A stretch of 64,000 nucleotides of DNA, taken from contig OY730477.1 of assembly GCA_963422745.1 (NCBI GenBank), positions 1,302,001 to 1,366,000 of the forward strand, written 5' to 3'. A program made the translations under genes and the position numbers. The notes below the pieces were generated by a model. The model was not told where the DNA came from. It saw only the letters and a list, made by a program, of their open reading frames with translations, and did not search any database. Within the stretch, counting starts at the first letter, position 1. Each line of letters begins with the position of its first letter. Shown here in pieces: positions 44,380 through 52,553 of the stretch. The stretch comes from G963422745 sp963422745. GTDB lineage: Bacteria > Actinomycetota > Acidimicrobiia > Acidimicrobiales > Aldehydirespiratoraceae.

Positions 44380-45518
44380 CGAGCCACCTCCGCCAGGCGG
44401 GCAGCGGCCGCAGTGGCCTCCTCACGGATCCGGACTCGCCTGACTATCTCGTAACCGATCACGGCTGTGAGCAGGATCACGCCGCGCATGATGTCGACGG
44501 TCTCCTTCGGGGCGGTGCCGGTTACCTGCAAGATGTCCGAAGATGCATCAAGGAACGCCCAAAGCAAAGCCCCTACGGCTATCCCGGCTGGATGATTGCG
44601 ACCCAGCAATGCGACCGCAATGCCGTTGAACCCAAGGAAGCCCACGAAGTTCGGGTCGTAGCGTCCCTTGTCCATGATCTCGGCGATTCCAACCAGACCG
44701 CCGACTCCGCCGCTCAGGAGCATGGCGATCATTACCATCCTTTTGGGTTGCACGCCTCCCGCACGGGCGGCAAGGGGGTTGATTCCTCCAGCTCTCAGGT
44801 CATACCCGAAAACGGTGCGATTCAACAACACGTGATAACTGATCCCCACGATGATTGCGACCACCAAGACCCCGGTAAGTTCGGTGGATCGGATATCGCC
44901 GAACCACTCGGGAATGAAACTAAGGTTCGGGATGATCCCGCTGTCGGCTATAGGCTCGGTGCCGACTCCCACAACGACGATCTCACCCGGGGCTTGCCAT
45001 TTGCGGACCAAGGCAGCGATGATGCCGAGCGCCACCCCGTTGAGCATGATCGTTGAGATGACCTCATTGACACCGCGCTGGGTGTGGAGCAGTCCGGCGA
45101 TACCCGCCCAAGCCCCTCCGACGATCATCGCCGTGATCAGGATGAGGCCCATGTGAAAGACCCCGGGCACAGTGACCGAACCACCTACATAGGCGGCGAA
45201 GATTGCGGCCATTCGATATTGGCCTTCAACGCCGATGTTGAACAGGTTCATCTTGAATCCGATGGCTGCGGCCACCCCGGAGATGTACAGAGGCGTAGCC
45301 CGATTAATCATTGACACGACCGTCTCCAAACGCCGGGCGTGGCCCAACATGTCGGCGTACGCCGACAAGGGGTTACTGCCCGCGACGACCAGGATCAATC
45401 CGGAGGCGATTATCGACAACACCACGGCACCAACCGGAGCAGCGAGGCTCAACATGATCCTGCGCGCTGGTGTGTCCTGACCGAACAAACCCTCTGAGCG
45501 CGTCGACATGTCCGTCAT
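44376..45518 (-). CDS. BMP-type nucleoside ABC transporter permease 1
   Basis: 380 residues and about 9-10 membrane helices. It shows the branched-chain-permease-like motif AAAIGFKMNLFNIGVEGQYRM and GGINPLAARAGGVQPKRMVM, as in NupP/YufP proteins. The start overlaps the stop of the ATPase gene (ATGA); the stop overlaps the second permease. Together the two form the membrane channel. Confidence 0.88.
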   Translation of the reverse strand: MTDMSTRSEGLFGQDTPARRIMLSLAAPVGAVVLSIIASGLILVVAGSNPLSAYADMLGHARRLETVVSMINRATPLYISGVAAAIGFKMNLFNIGVEGQYRMAAIFAAYVGGSVTVPGVFHMGLILITAMIVGGAWAGIAGLLHTQRGVNEVISTIMLNGVALGIIAALVRKWQAPGEIVVVGVGTEPIADSGIIPNLSFIPEWFGDIRSTELTGVLVVAIIVGISYHVLLNRTVFGYDLRAGGINPLAARAGGVQPKRMVMIAMLLSGGVGGLVGIAEIMDKGRYDPNFVGFLGFNGIAVALLGRNHPAGIAVGALLWAFLDASSDILQVTGTAPKETVDIMRGVILLTAVIGYEIVRRVRIREEATAAAARLAEVAR

Positions 45519-47065
45519 GGCACGCGATCGCTGTCGCCGGGCACGGATTGTCTGATTATGGCGGCACCGGTCATGTAGCTGCCCAACTCGCGCGGTGTGA
45601 TAGAGCCAGGTTCGAGGGTGGCGACGAGGCGTCCTTGGTACATGACCACAATCGAGTCGGACAGGCCAATCAACTCCTCAAGATCCGCCGAGATCAGCAG
45701 GGTCGCCATGCCCTTGGCGCGTGCGTCACGAATGTCCTCCCAGACCGCGGCTTGCGCTCCGACGTCGATACCGCGGGTCGGATGAGAAGCCACCAAAAGT
45801 CCGGGCTTGGCGGTCAACTCACGGCCCAGGATCAGCTTCTGCTGGTTGCCTCCCGAAAGGGCATGAGCGGACACGTCAATGTCGGGGGTGCGCACATCGA
45901 AATCCTCGCAGACGACCTCGGTGCGTCGGGCGGCACCGTTGCGGTCGAACCAAATACCCGAGGCGAACGGGCGCTGGGTCTGGTGACCCAGCGCTACGTT
46001 TTCCCACAGCGGAGCCGATAGCAGCAGGCCCTCTTCGTGACGGTCCTGAGGCACATAACCGATCCCTTTTTCGCGGCGCTCACGAACCGAGGCGCGGGTG
46101 AGTTCATCCCCGCTCACCTCAATAGTTCCATGATTCGTTTCGATCGTGCCCATGATGGTGTTGACCAACTCGTTTTGGCCGTTGCCCTCCACCCCTGCGA
46201 TTCCCAAGACCTCGCCTCGGTGCAGAACCAACGAGACCTTGTCGACGACTGGCCGTTCGTCGGCATCAAGAACTGTTACATCACGTATCCGCAACACAAC
46301 GTCGTCGGTGACTGTGGAGTTGCCGCTGTCCGGTGTCGGTAACTCGGCGCCGACCATCAGTTCTGCTAGATCCGCTGTTGTGACCTCGTTTGGTTTCACG
46401 GTGGCGACAGTGCGGCCCTGACGCAGCACGGTGATGGTGTCGGCGATCTCAAGGACCTCTTCGAGCTTGTGATCGATGAACAGGATCGTGGCGCCAGCGG
46501 CTTTGAGTTCACGCATGTTGCGGAACAGCTCGTCGACCTCGTGGGGGACCAGAACAGAGGTGGGCTCGTCGAGCACCAGAATCTTGGCGCCACGATAAAG
46601 GACCTTGATGATCTCGACCCGCTGACGTTCGCCAACCTCAAGGGTCTCCACAAGGTCGTCGGGGTCGACCGTGAGTCCGTAGGCCTCTCCGACCTCGGCG
46701 AGGTGGGCGCGGGCAGCGGCGAAGTCGATGCGTCCTGCGCGCCGCATTGGTTCAGCTCCGAGGATGACGTTCTCCAATACGGTGAGCTGGCCGGCGAGCA
46801 TGAAGTGTTGATGGACCATGCCGATGCCTACGTCAATGGCCTCGGATGGACCCGAGAAGGTGACTTCGGCACCGTTCACCGCCATTACGCCCTCGTCGGC
46901 GGATTGCATACCGTAGAGGATCTTCATCAACGTTGACTTGCCCGCGCCGTTCTCACCGCAGACGGCGTGAATCTCGCCAGCTTGGACCGTGAGGTTCACG
47001 TTGTCGTTGGCCACCACACCCGGAAACCGTTTGGTGATCCCAGTGAGTTCAATGGCTAAAGCCAC
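45515..47065 (-). CDS. BMP-type nucleoside ABC transporter, double ATPase
   Basis: 516 residues with two nucleotide-binding domains. Domain 1 has GENGAGKSTLMKILYG and LVLDEPTSVL. Domain 2 has a relaxed P-loop (GVEGNGQNELVNTIMG), signature LSGGNQQKLILGREL and the line ASHPTRGIDVGAQAAV, the pattern of RbsA/NupO-type ATPases. It follows the binding-protein gene after 165 bp that include a small hairpin. Confidence 0.92.
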   Translation of the reverse strand: MALAIELTGITKRFPGVVANDNVNLTVQAGEIHAVCGENGAGKSTLMKILYGMQSADEGVMAVNGAEVTFSGPSEAIDVGIGMVHQHFMLAGQLTVLENVILGAEPMRRAGRIDFAAARAHLAEVGEAYGLTVDPDDLVETLEVGERQRVEIIKVLYRGAKILVLDEPTSVLVPHEVDELFRNMRELKAAGATILFIDHKLEEVLEIADTITVLRQGRTVATVKPNEVTTADLAELMVGAELPTPDSGNSTVTDDVVLRIRDVTVLDADERPVVDKVSLVLHRGEVLGIAGVEGNGQNELVNTIMGTIETNHGTIEVSGDELTRASVRERREKGIGYVPQDRHEEGLLLSAPLWENVALGHQTQRPFASGIWFDRNGAARRTEVVCEDFDVRTPDIDVSAHALSGGNQQKLILGRELTAKPGLLVASHPTRGIDVGAQAAVWEDIRDARAKGMATLLISADLEELIGLSDSIVVMYQGRLVATLEPGSITPRELGSYMTGAAIIRQSVPGDSDRVP

Positions 47066-47207
47066 GGCTGTTCCTGCCTATCGTCAGCTTAAGGTCGCCC
47101 GGATCTCAGTTGTTGCGATGACGGTGTCGAAGACAGCCCTCGGCAAGGTCATCGCTTTGCCACCCCCAAGGTCATTCGCAATGTCGGCGCTGTCGTTCGA
47201 TCGGGCT

Positions 47208-47226
47208 CTGTCGGCCTTCCGGCCAG
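47208..47226 (-). other. Intercistronic hairpin after the BMP lipoprotein gene
   Basis: On the minus strand CTGGCC-GGAA-GGCC-GA-CAG forms a short stem with a GGAA tetraloop, starting 5 nt after the stop codon. Such hairpins commonly protect the abundant binding-protein mRNA; here that is inference. The rest of the 165-bp gap is featureless. Confidence 0.35.
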
Positions 47227-47230
47227 AAAA

Positions 47231-48397
47231 CTAGGCGTCGCTGGGATCGGTCGGCACGACGATGTCACCGTTGATTATCTGCTCCTTGAAGTCCTCGAGT
47301 TCATCAACGATGTCGTCAACGAAACCTCCGGAGGTGCTGTAACCGACACCATCAACGGACAGGTCGTAACGGATCTCGCCTGCGGAGAAGTCACCGTTGA
47401 CGTGCGCCTTGATCGTCTCGAATACCGAGGTGTCGACACGCTTGAGCATTGATGTAAGAACGAACTCACGCAAATCATCAGAGACAGTGTCGTACTGATC
47501 GGAGTCAACGCCGATTGCCCAGACCTTCGAGCCGCTCTGGTCGGTGTGGATCTTGGCAGCGGTGAACAGGCCTGTACCTGTGCCTCCGGCAGCGTGATAG
47601 ATGATGTCGGCACCTTGCTCGTACATTGCCAGGGCAGTTTCGCGGCCTGACGCCGGATCGTTGAAGCCGTCGAAGTCGGGGAACTCGGTGATGTACTCCG
47701 AGATGATCTCAATGTCAGGGTTGACAGCCTTGGCTCCGGCGATATAGCCCGCCTCGAACTTCTCAATGAGACCGAAGCAGCAGACACCGCCGATGAACCC
47801 GATCTTGCCGACTTCGCTCTTAAGCGCCGCCGCCGCGCCGACCAGGAAGGAACCCTGCTCCTCGTTGAACACGAGACCGGCAATGTTGTCGGCGTAGGGA
47901 GCAGGGGGATCCTGGTCGAAGTCGAGCATTGAGGAATCTACGACACTGAAGTTCGTGTCCTCATTGTCCGATCCCACGGTGGCGGCGTCGTTCTCAAACA
48001 GGAAACCGACGGCGATCACCATGTCGCTCGTGTCGGCCTGCAACTGCAACAGCTCGGCGCGGTTGGAACCGTCGTCGTTGGGAGAGACCTTCGACGTGGC
48101 AACGCCCAGTTCGCACTCCGCTCGTTTCAGTCCCGCGGCCGCGCTGTCGTTGAAGGACAGGTCGCCCTCACCTCCAATGTCGAAGACCAGACCCACCGTG
48201 ATGCCTGTGTCTTCAACGCAGACGTCAACGGGGGGTTCGGTAGGCGCGGGCTCGGGTGGGTCGGTTGCGGCTGGCTCTGTGGGTGTCGGGTCTGGTGGAT
48301 CGGTCCCGGCGTCGGTGCTGTCGTCGTCTCCGCAGGCTGCGGCCACCAGCGAGAGCGAGAGCAGGGCAGTCAGTAGTAGTAGAAGTCTTTTGCGCAT
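47231..48397 (-). CDS. BMP-family substrate-binding lipoprotein
   Basis: 388 residues. The signal peptide ends in a lipobox (SLVAAACGDDD), followed by an Asp/Thr/Pro-rich tether and the BMP/PnrA fold (VGLVFDIGGEGDLSFNDSAAAG, IGFIGGVCCFGLIEKFEAGYIAGAKAV, IIYHAAGGTG). The family binds nucleosides and delivers them to the two permeases encoded downstream. GGAGG lies before the ATG at 48397, so unlike many neighbours this gene has a Shine-Dalgarno. The frame is open further upstream but lacks the signal peptide context. Confidence 0.93.
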   Translation of the reverse strand: MRKRLLLLLTALLSLSLVAAACGDDDSTDAGTDPPDPTPTEPAATDPPEPAPTEPPVDVCVEDTGITVGLVFDIGGEGDLSFNDSAAAGLKRAECELGVATSKVSPNDDGSNRAELLQLQADTSDMVIAVGFLFENDAATVGSDNEDTNFSVVDSSMLDFDQDPPAPYADNIAGLVFNEEQGSFLVGAAAALKSEVGKIGFIGGVCCFGLIEKFEAGYIAGAKAVNPDIEIISEYITEFPDFDGFNDPASGRETALAMYEQGADIIYHAAGGTGTGLFTAAKIHTDQSGSKVWAIGVDSDQYDTVSDDLREFVLTSMLKRVDTSVFETIKAHVNGDFSAGEIRYDLSVDGVGYSTSGGFVDDIVDELEDFKEQIINGDIVVPTDPSDA

Positions 48398-48645
48398 TAT
48401 GGCCTCCGGTGCAGTTGGCGTCGGCTGGACTGGTTGTTGATGTGATTCTGACTCGTGTTGCGGGCCTATCGAATGTGCGTCGGCCCGAAACCTGAACCGT
48501 AGTCGGATCGCTGCGCTGGTGCGCAATGCAGGTTTCGCCAGCCCGACCGATGTTGTCCGCGGCTAGTTGTTGGCCCATGACCACCTTGGTGGGATCGGTT
48601 GCGTTAGCAGCGTTGGTATTCACAAACCGGCATTAGCAATCCAGC

Positions 48646-48811
48646 CCCCGGGCCACAACTGGCACTTCAAGCGGATCAGGCTGGCACTTCAGGCGGGCCA
48701 CGTTGGAGCCCCAAGACCACGCTGGAGTCCCCGGGCCACAACTGGCGCTTCGGGTGGGTCAGGCTGGCACTTCAGGCGGATCACGCTGGTGCCCCAAGAC
48801 TATGTTGGTAG
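48646..48811. repeat. 83-bp tandem repeat x2 with internal ~22-bp sub-repeats (array D)
   Basis: Copy 1 at 48646-48728 and copy 2 at 48729-48811 both open CCCCGGGCCACAACTGGC. Inside each, CTGGCACTTCAGGCGG-like segments recur about every 22 bp. Copy 2 runs into the last codons of the acyl-CoA synthetase alpha gene (stop at 48800 on the minus strand), so the array sits at that gene's 3' end. Bases 48398-48645 hold the upstream region of the BMP gene and no other gene. Confidence 0.82.
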
Positions 48812-50263
48812 GCCCCTGGCTCGTCGCCATGCGGAGTGACGAGCCAGATGATGCAACGACTGAATTGCACGGCCAGCGGTGGCGTGACAGATTCGCCCGG
48901 CGGACCGCAAGGTGTCCGGCGCCTGATTCGACGGGTCGGTCGTGGCGAGTTCCGTAGCCGCCAATATGGGTTTTCCGGTTGCCTCGCCGATATCAATGAC
49001 TGCCTGCATGTAGCGGGTGTCTTGGCGCTCGTGGTAGTTGACTATCCGCCCAAGGTCGTTATCCCCGAAGAAGCGCCCAGCCCGCATCATCGCGGCTGTG
49101 TTTGACTGGATGGCTACTCCCAGCAAGACGACTGCGTCAACATCGCGATGCGATGCCACCAACTCAAGGATCTCTGGAACCGAGTCTCGGGTTTCGCCGC
49201 CCGCCAGGTCAATCGGGTTGCCTCTGCTCCACCGAGGCGGGAGCAACTCGTCAATGGCTAAGCGGAGATCTTCGGGCAAGTCGATTGGATCAAGTCGGGT
49301 TCCCGCCATTGCGTCCATCGCGGCGACACCCCACCCACCGGCAATGGTGACGACGACGACCCTGTCGCCTCGCGGTAAAGGCATAGTGGCGAACGTGGCG
49401 GCGGCCTCGAATGCCTCCTCAATGTCGCCTGCACGCTCGATTCCTGCCTGGCGGCACATGCCGTCAAAGACAGCGTCGTCGGTGGCGAGAGCGCCGGTGT
49501 GGCTGTTGGCGGCTCGGGCTCCTGCCTTGGACACACCACCTTTGACCACGACGATTGGTTTGAGTGCTGCCAACGGCGAAAGCCTCTCAAACAGGGTGCG
49601 ACCGTCACCCAAGGATTCGATGTAGACCACGCTCACATCGGTCTCGGGATCCTCAGTGAAGAACTCGAGGTAGTCGACAACTCCGAGTGCGGCTGCATTT
49701 CCTGCTGCCACAGCCCGCGAGATGCCAACGCCGCTGTGTGTCGCGAAGTTCATCAGGGACGACATGAGGTTACCGGATTGCGCTGCGACGGCTATACGTC
49801 CGCGAGACGGGTTGGGTGCCACTATCTGAGCGCACATACGGTTCGGGGTCGACACGACGCCTTGCCCGTTGGGACCTGCCAGCGCGATGCCCGCGTCGCG
49901 CGCCAGCGCCTGCAGTCGTTGCTCGGCAACCGCACCGCTGCTACCAGCTTCGCGGTAGCCGCCAGCGGCACAGTAAGCAGCCTTCACGCCCTTGGCGGCG
50001 GCCTCGGCGAGGACGGATTCGTTCATGTGCACCGGTGTGCACATGAACACCAGGTCAGCGCTATCAGCTGGGACGTCGGTGATCGACGACAAGACCTCAA
50101 CGCCGAGCACCTCCCCCTGGGTGCGCCCAACGGCGTGGATCGGACCTTGGTAACCGGCAACTAGCAGGTTGTGAAGCGCCACGAAACCGAACTTGCCGGG
50201 ATGGCTTGACACGCCGGTGACGATGATCCCGTTGGGCTCAAACAGTTTCGACAGGTCAGACAT
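48800..50263 (-). CDS. ADP-forming acyl-CoA synthetase, alpha (CoA-binding) subunit
   Basis: About 487 residues: a CoA-binding Rossmann domain (SKLFEPNGIIVTGVSSHPGKFGFVALHNL) followed by succinyl-CoA-ligase-like domains with the probable phosphohistidine in NSHTGALATDD. The enzyme interconverts acyl-CoA plus ADP plus Pi with acid plus ATP. The beta subunit gene precedes it and overlaps by 8 bp. The in-frame codon at 50356 would overlap beta deeply, so the ATG at 50263 is used. The C-terminal 35 residues look unrelated to the fold and end inside array D. Confidence 0.85.
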   Translation of the reverse strand: MSDLSKLFEPNGIIVTGVSSHPGKFGFVALHNLLVAGYQGPIHAVGRTQGEVLGVEVLSSITDVPADSADLVFMCTPVHMNESVLAEAAAKGVKAAYCAAGGYREAGSSGAVAEQRLQALARDAGIALAGPNGQGVVSTPNRMCAQIVAPNPSRGRIAVAAQSGNLMSSLMNFATHSGVGISRAVAAGNAAALGVVDYLEFFTEDPETDVSVVYIESLGDGRTLFERLSPLAALKPIVVVKGGVSKAGARAANSHTGALATDDAVFDGMCRQAGIERAGDIEEAFEAAATFATMPLPRGDRVVVVTIAGGWGVAAMDAMAGTRLDPIDLPEDLRLAIDELLPPRWSRGNPIDLAGGETRDSVPEILELVASHRDVDAVVLLGVAIQSNTAAMMRAGRFFGDNDLGRIVNYHERQDTRYMQAVIDIGEATGKPILAATELATTDPSNQAPDTLRSAGRICHATAGRAIQSLHHLARHSAWRRARGLPT

Positions 50264-50987
50264 TGCCAAGCAACGGGGGTTTGTTGGTGCTGGCGATGAT
50301 GGCTTCCGGGTCGACCTCAACCAGCGCGTCAACAGCAACCGGGTACCCGCCTGCAACTACCAAAGGGTTGATGTCAACAGAGCGGATCCCCGAGACCTCG
50401 CCACCTAGGCGACTGAGCCCGACGAGGGTACCGGCCAGAGCGTGGCGATCAATCGCCGGTTCGCCTCTGAACTCTCCCAACAGGTTGACGGTCACCAGGT
50501 CGTCAATCATCTCATAGGCGTCGGTCAGGCTTATGGGCACAAGCCTGAAGGTCACGTCGGCCACGGCCTCCGCGAGAATGCCGCCGAAACCAACCATGAT
50601 CGTCATCCCGAACACGGAATCGTCGGTGAGTCCGGCGATCAGTTCTCGGTTTCCCGGAATCATATTCGAGACAAGCAATTCGACTTGGCCATCGTCGGGC
50701 ACCGCTGCTGCCAGCAACCCATCGCAGGCAGTTTGCAGGCTATGTTCGTCTTGCAGGCCAAGCCTCACCAAACCGCGTTCGGTCTTGTGGGCGATGGTCC
50801 GGCCACAGAGTTTGGCGACGACCGGATAGTGAATGGCGGGGTCATCTGCCACCGCCGCTATCAGCTCCTCGGTTCGCTGAGCTGTCAGGAACGGCGAAAC
50901 GGTCACACCGCTGCTGGCTACCAAACGGCGTGACTCTGCCTCAGACAAGGTGACGTTCACCGCCTTGTGCGTTCCTACCCGCCGCAC
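50256..50987 (-). CDS. ADP-forming acyl-CoA synthetase, beta (ATP-grasp) subunit
   Basis: About 243 residues of ATP-grasp fold (VNVTLSEAESRRLVASSGV, YPVVAKLCGRTIAHKTERG and MVGFGGILAEAVADVTFRL, then SVDINPLVV). It grasps ATP/ADP and works with the alpha subunit. The frame is open back to 51290, but that part overlaps the DCC gene in another frame. GTG 50987, with GGGG about 8 nt upstream and 22 bp after the DCC stop, is my choice; GTG 50960 is the alternative. Confidence 0.82.
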   Translation of the reverse strand: MRRVGTHKAVNVTLSEAESRRLVASSGVTVSPFLTAQRTEELIAAVADDPAIHYPVVAKLCGRTIAHKTERGLVRLGLQDEHSLQTACDGLLAAAVPDDGQVELLVSNMIPGNRELIAGLTDDSVFGMTIMVGFGGILAEAVADVTFRLVPISLTDAYEMIDDLVTVNLLGEFRGEPAIDRHALAGTLVGLSRLGGEVSGIRSVDINPLVVAGGYPVAVDALVEVDPEAIIASTNKPPLLGNV

Positions 50988-51009
50988 CTTGCCCCGCGAT
51001 ACGTCGAGG

Positions 51010-51366
51010 TCACTGGATCGCGCAGTCACCGTCGCCGCCTCCGAGACGGTGCCGATACCGGGCCACGAGGCGATACGCCGGTCGAGCAAGCCAACTAATC
51101 GGGGGCACTCGCAGCAGCCGACCGAGTCGAGCCCAAGAGCCGCCGATAGCGACCAGTGCGTTACCAATGGCAACATGCTCGCAGGACCGGTTGTTGAGGT
51201 CGTCGATCCACCACGCCGATGCGGAGGCCTGACGAGTTGTGATCCCGAAATCGGATAGGGCCAGCTTCTGGAATGGTTCGACGCGGACATGGTTGGGCAC
51301 TCTGTTGCGGATCCATGCCGCTGTTGAGGTGCAAAACCCGCAGTCGCCGTCGTAGATCAGGATCAC
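51010..51366 (-). CDS. DCC-family (DUF393) thiol-disulfide oxidoreductase-like protein
   Basis: 118 residues starting MILIYDGDCGFC, the family-defining DxDCxxC motif in a thioredoxin-like fold, with HVRVEPFQ and CEHVAIGNALVAIG further on. Family function is poorly known. The GTG start follows an AATACT box by 7 nt (leaderless). It heads a transcript with both acyl-CoA synthetase subunits. A large open frame (50256-51290) crosses it in another frame; the DCC motif shows which frame is coding here. Confidence 0.82.
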   Translation of the reverse strand: MILIYDGDCGFCTSTAAWIRNRVPNHVRVEPFQKLALSDFGITTRQASASAWWIDDLNNRSCEHVAIGNALVAIGGSWARLGRLLRVPPISWLARPAYRLVARYRHRLGGGDGDCAIQ

Positions 51367-51373
51367 CGAGGCC

Positions 51374-51379
51374 AGTATT
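51374..51379 (-). promoter_or_regulatory. -10 box of the DCC-acyl-CoA synthetase unit (leaderless)
   Basis: AATACT on the minus strand, 7 nt before the GTG at 51366. Confidence 0.4.
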
Positions 51380-51431
51380 GCAGGATTCGGCTTGCAAGTT
51401 TCGTCATTGCAAGGCTCGGTTTCAGACTCGC

Positions 51432-51716
51432 CGGTTGGTGTGCTGTAAGCCCGCGGCGTTCCTTGATTGGGGTTTTCACCTAGGTGCTACTTTGATGCGA
51501 CGGTCGGGCCAGCGTTCCTTGACTGGGGTTTGCGTGGGTTTGCATCGGCGAGGTCGGTTGGTGTGCTGTAGGCCCGCAGCGTTCTTTGGTTGGGGTCTTA
51601 GTGGGCTTGGACTGGTGAGGTCGGTTGGTGTGCTGTAGGCCCGCAGCGTTCTTTGATTGGGGTCTTAGTGGGCTTGGACTGGTGAGGTCGGTTGGTGTGC
51701 TGTAGGCCCGCAGCGA
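51432..51716. repeat. 67-bp tandem repeat, about 4 copies (array E)
   Basis: Copies begin at 51432 (diverged), 51501 (shortened and diverged), 51555, 51622 and 51689 (partial). The copies at 51555 and 51622 are nearly identical and 67 bp long; the unit opens CGGTTGGTGTGCTGTAGGCC and continues CGCAGCGTTCTTTGATTGGG. On the minus strand the array begins 22 bp after the enoyl-CoA hydratase stop (51738). No gene is supported in 51380-51737. Confidence 0.88.
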
Positions 51717-51737
51717 CCCCTGACCTGTTCTATGGGA

Positions 51738-52520
51738 TCATTCAAAGTCGGGTGCGCGCCTTTCGACGAAAGCGGCGATTCCTTCTCGGCCGTCATGTGT
51801 TGCCATCGCCTTTGTGATCATCTCAGCTTCGTACTCGCCCGCCGTCTCCAGTGTGTGGTCAAACCCGTTGTAGATCACACGCTTGGCTTGGCCGATCGCC
51901 GATGTGGCTCCCTCAGCCAGTGTTCGGGCCAGTTGCAAAGCCGCGTCGTCAACCTCGTCGTCAGGCACCACCCGGTTAACGAGACCCCATGCTTCGGCGT
52001 CGGTAGCCGACAGCACCCGATTGGTGAGGGTGAGGTCAAGCATTCGGCGAAGACCAATGTGGCGTGAAAGGAAGTAACTTGAGGTGCCATCAGGGGTTAC
52101 ACCGGCTCGGGTGTAAGCCATCGTGTACTTGGCGGATTCGCCGGAGATAACGAGGTCGAAAGCCGACATCAACGAAAGTCCGGCTCCGCCAGCTGCACCG
52201 CGTATACCGGCAACAAACGGCTTGGGTATGCGGTTCATCAACGTGATGGCTGCATGGAAGTCAATCAGCATGTCGTGCGCTCTGCGGTTCAGGTCGTCTC
52301 CCCAGCCGTGAAACAGTTTCAGATCGCCTCCACCGCAAAAGACTCGCCCCTCGGCTGTCACCGCAACTGAGCACACCGAGTTGTCGTATTTGATGTCAAG
52401 CATGACCTGTCGCAGGTCACGGCCCAGTGCCGGGTTGACGGCATTGGCACCATCGGCTCGGTTGAGTCGGATATGCCCGACACGGTCGCTGACCTCAAAA
52501 GTAATCGTCTCTAAGCTCAT
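51738..52520 (-). CDS. Enoyl-CoA hydratase/isomerase family protein
   Basis: 260 residues of crotonase fold: DRVGHIRLNRADGANAVNPAL, the oxyanion-hole segment EGRVFCGGGDLKLF and IRGAAGGAGLSLMSAFDLVISGE. The position of one of the usual catalytic Glu residues is replaced in this set, so the reaction is not certain; fatty-acid or amino-acid CoA-ester breakdown is likely. A TACTTT box lies 6 nt before the ATG at 52520. It is divergent from the dehydrogenase at 52554. Confidence 0.87.
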   Translation of the reverse strand: MSLETITFEVSDRVGHIRLNRADGANAVNPALGRDLRQVMLDIKYDNSVCSVAVTAEGRVFCGGGDLKLFHGWGDDLNRRAHDMLIDFHAAITLMNRIPKPFVAGIRGAAGGAGLSLMSAFDLVISGESAKYTMAYTRAGVTPDGTSSYFLSRHIGLRRMLDLTLTNRVLSATDAEAWGLVNRVVPDDEVDDAALQLARTLAEGATSAIGQAKRVIYNGFDHTLETAGEYEAEMITKAMATHDGREGIAAFVERRAPDFE

Positions 52521-52526
52521 AGTACG

Positions 52527-52532
52527 AAAGTA
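52527..52532 (-). promoter_or_regulatory. -10 box of the enoyl-CoA hydratase gene (leaderless)
   Basis: TACTTT on the minus strand, 6 nt before the ATG at 52520, inside the 33-bp divergent gap. Confidence 0.4.
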
Positions 52533-52553
52533 GCCGTTCGCGAGGTGCACGAT

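Noticed and set aside
50988..51290. N-terminal extension of the acyl-CoA synthetase beta subunit back to 51290
   Set aside because: It overlaps the DCC gene in another frame; the DCC motif and its promoter box show which frame is coding, and the extension matches no ATP-grasp sequence.
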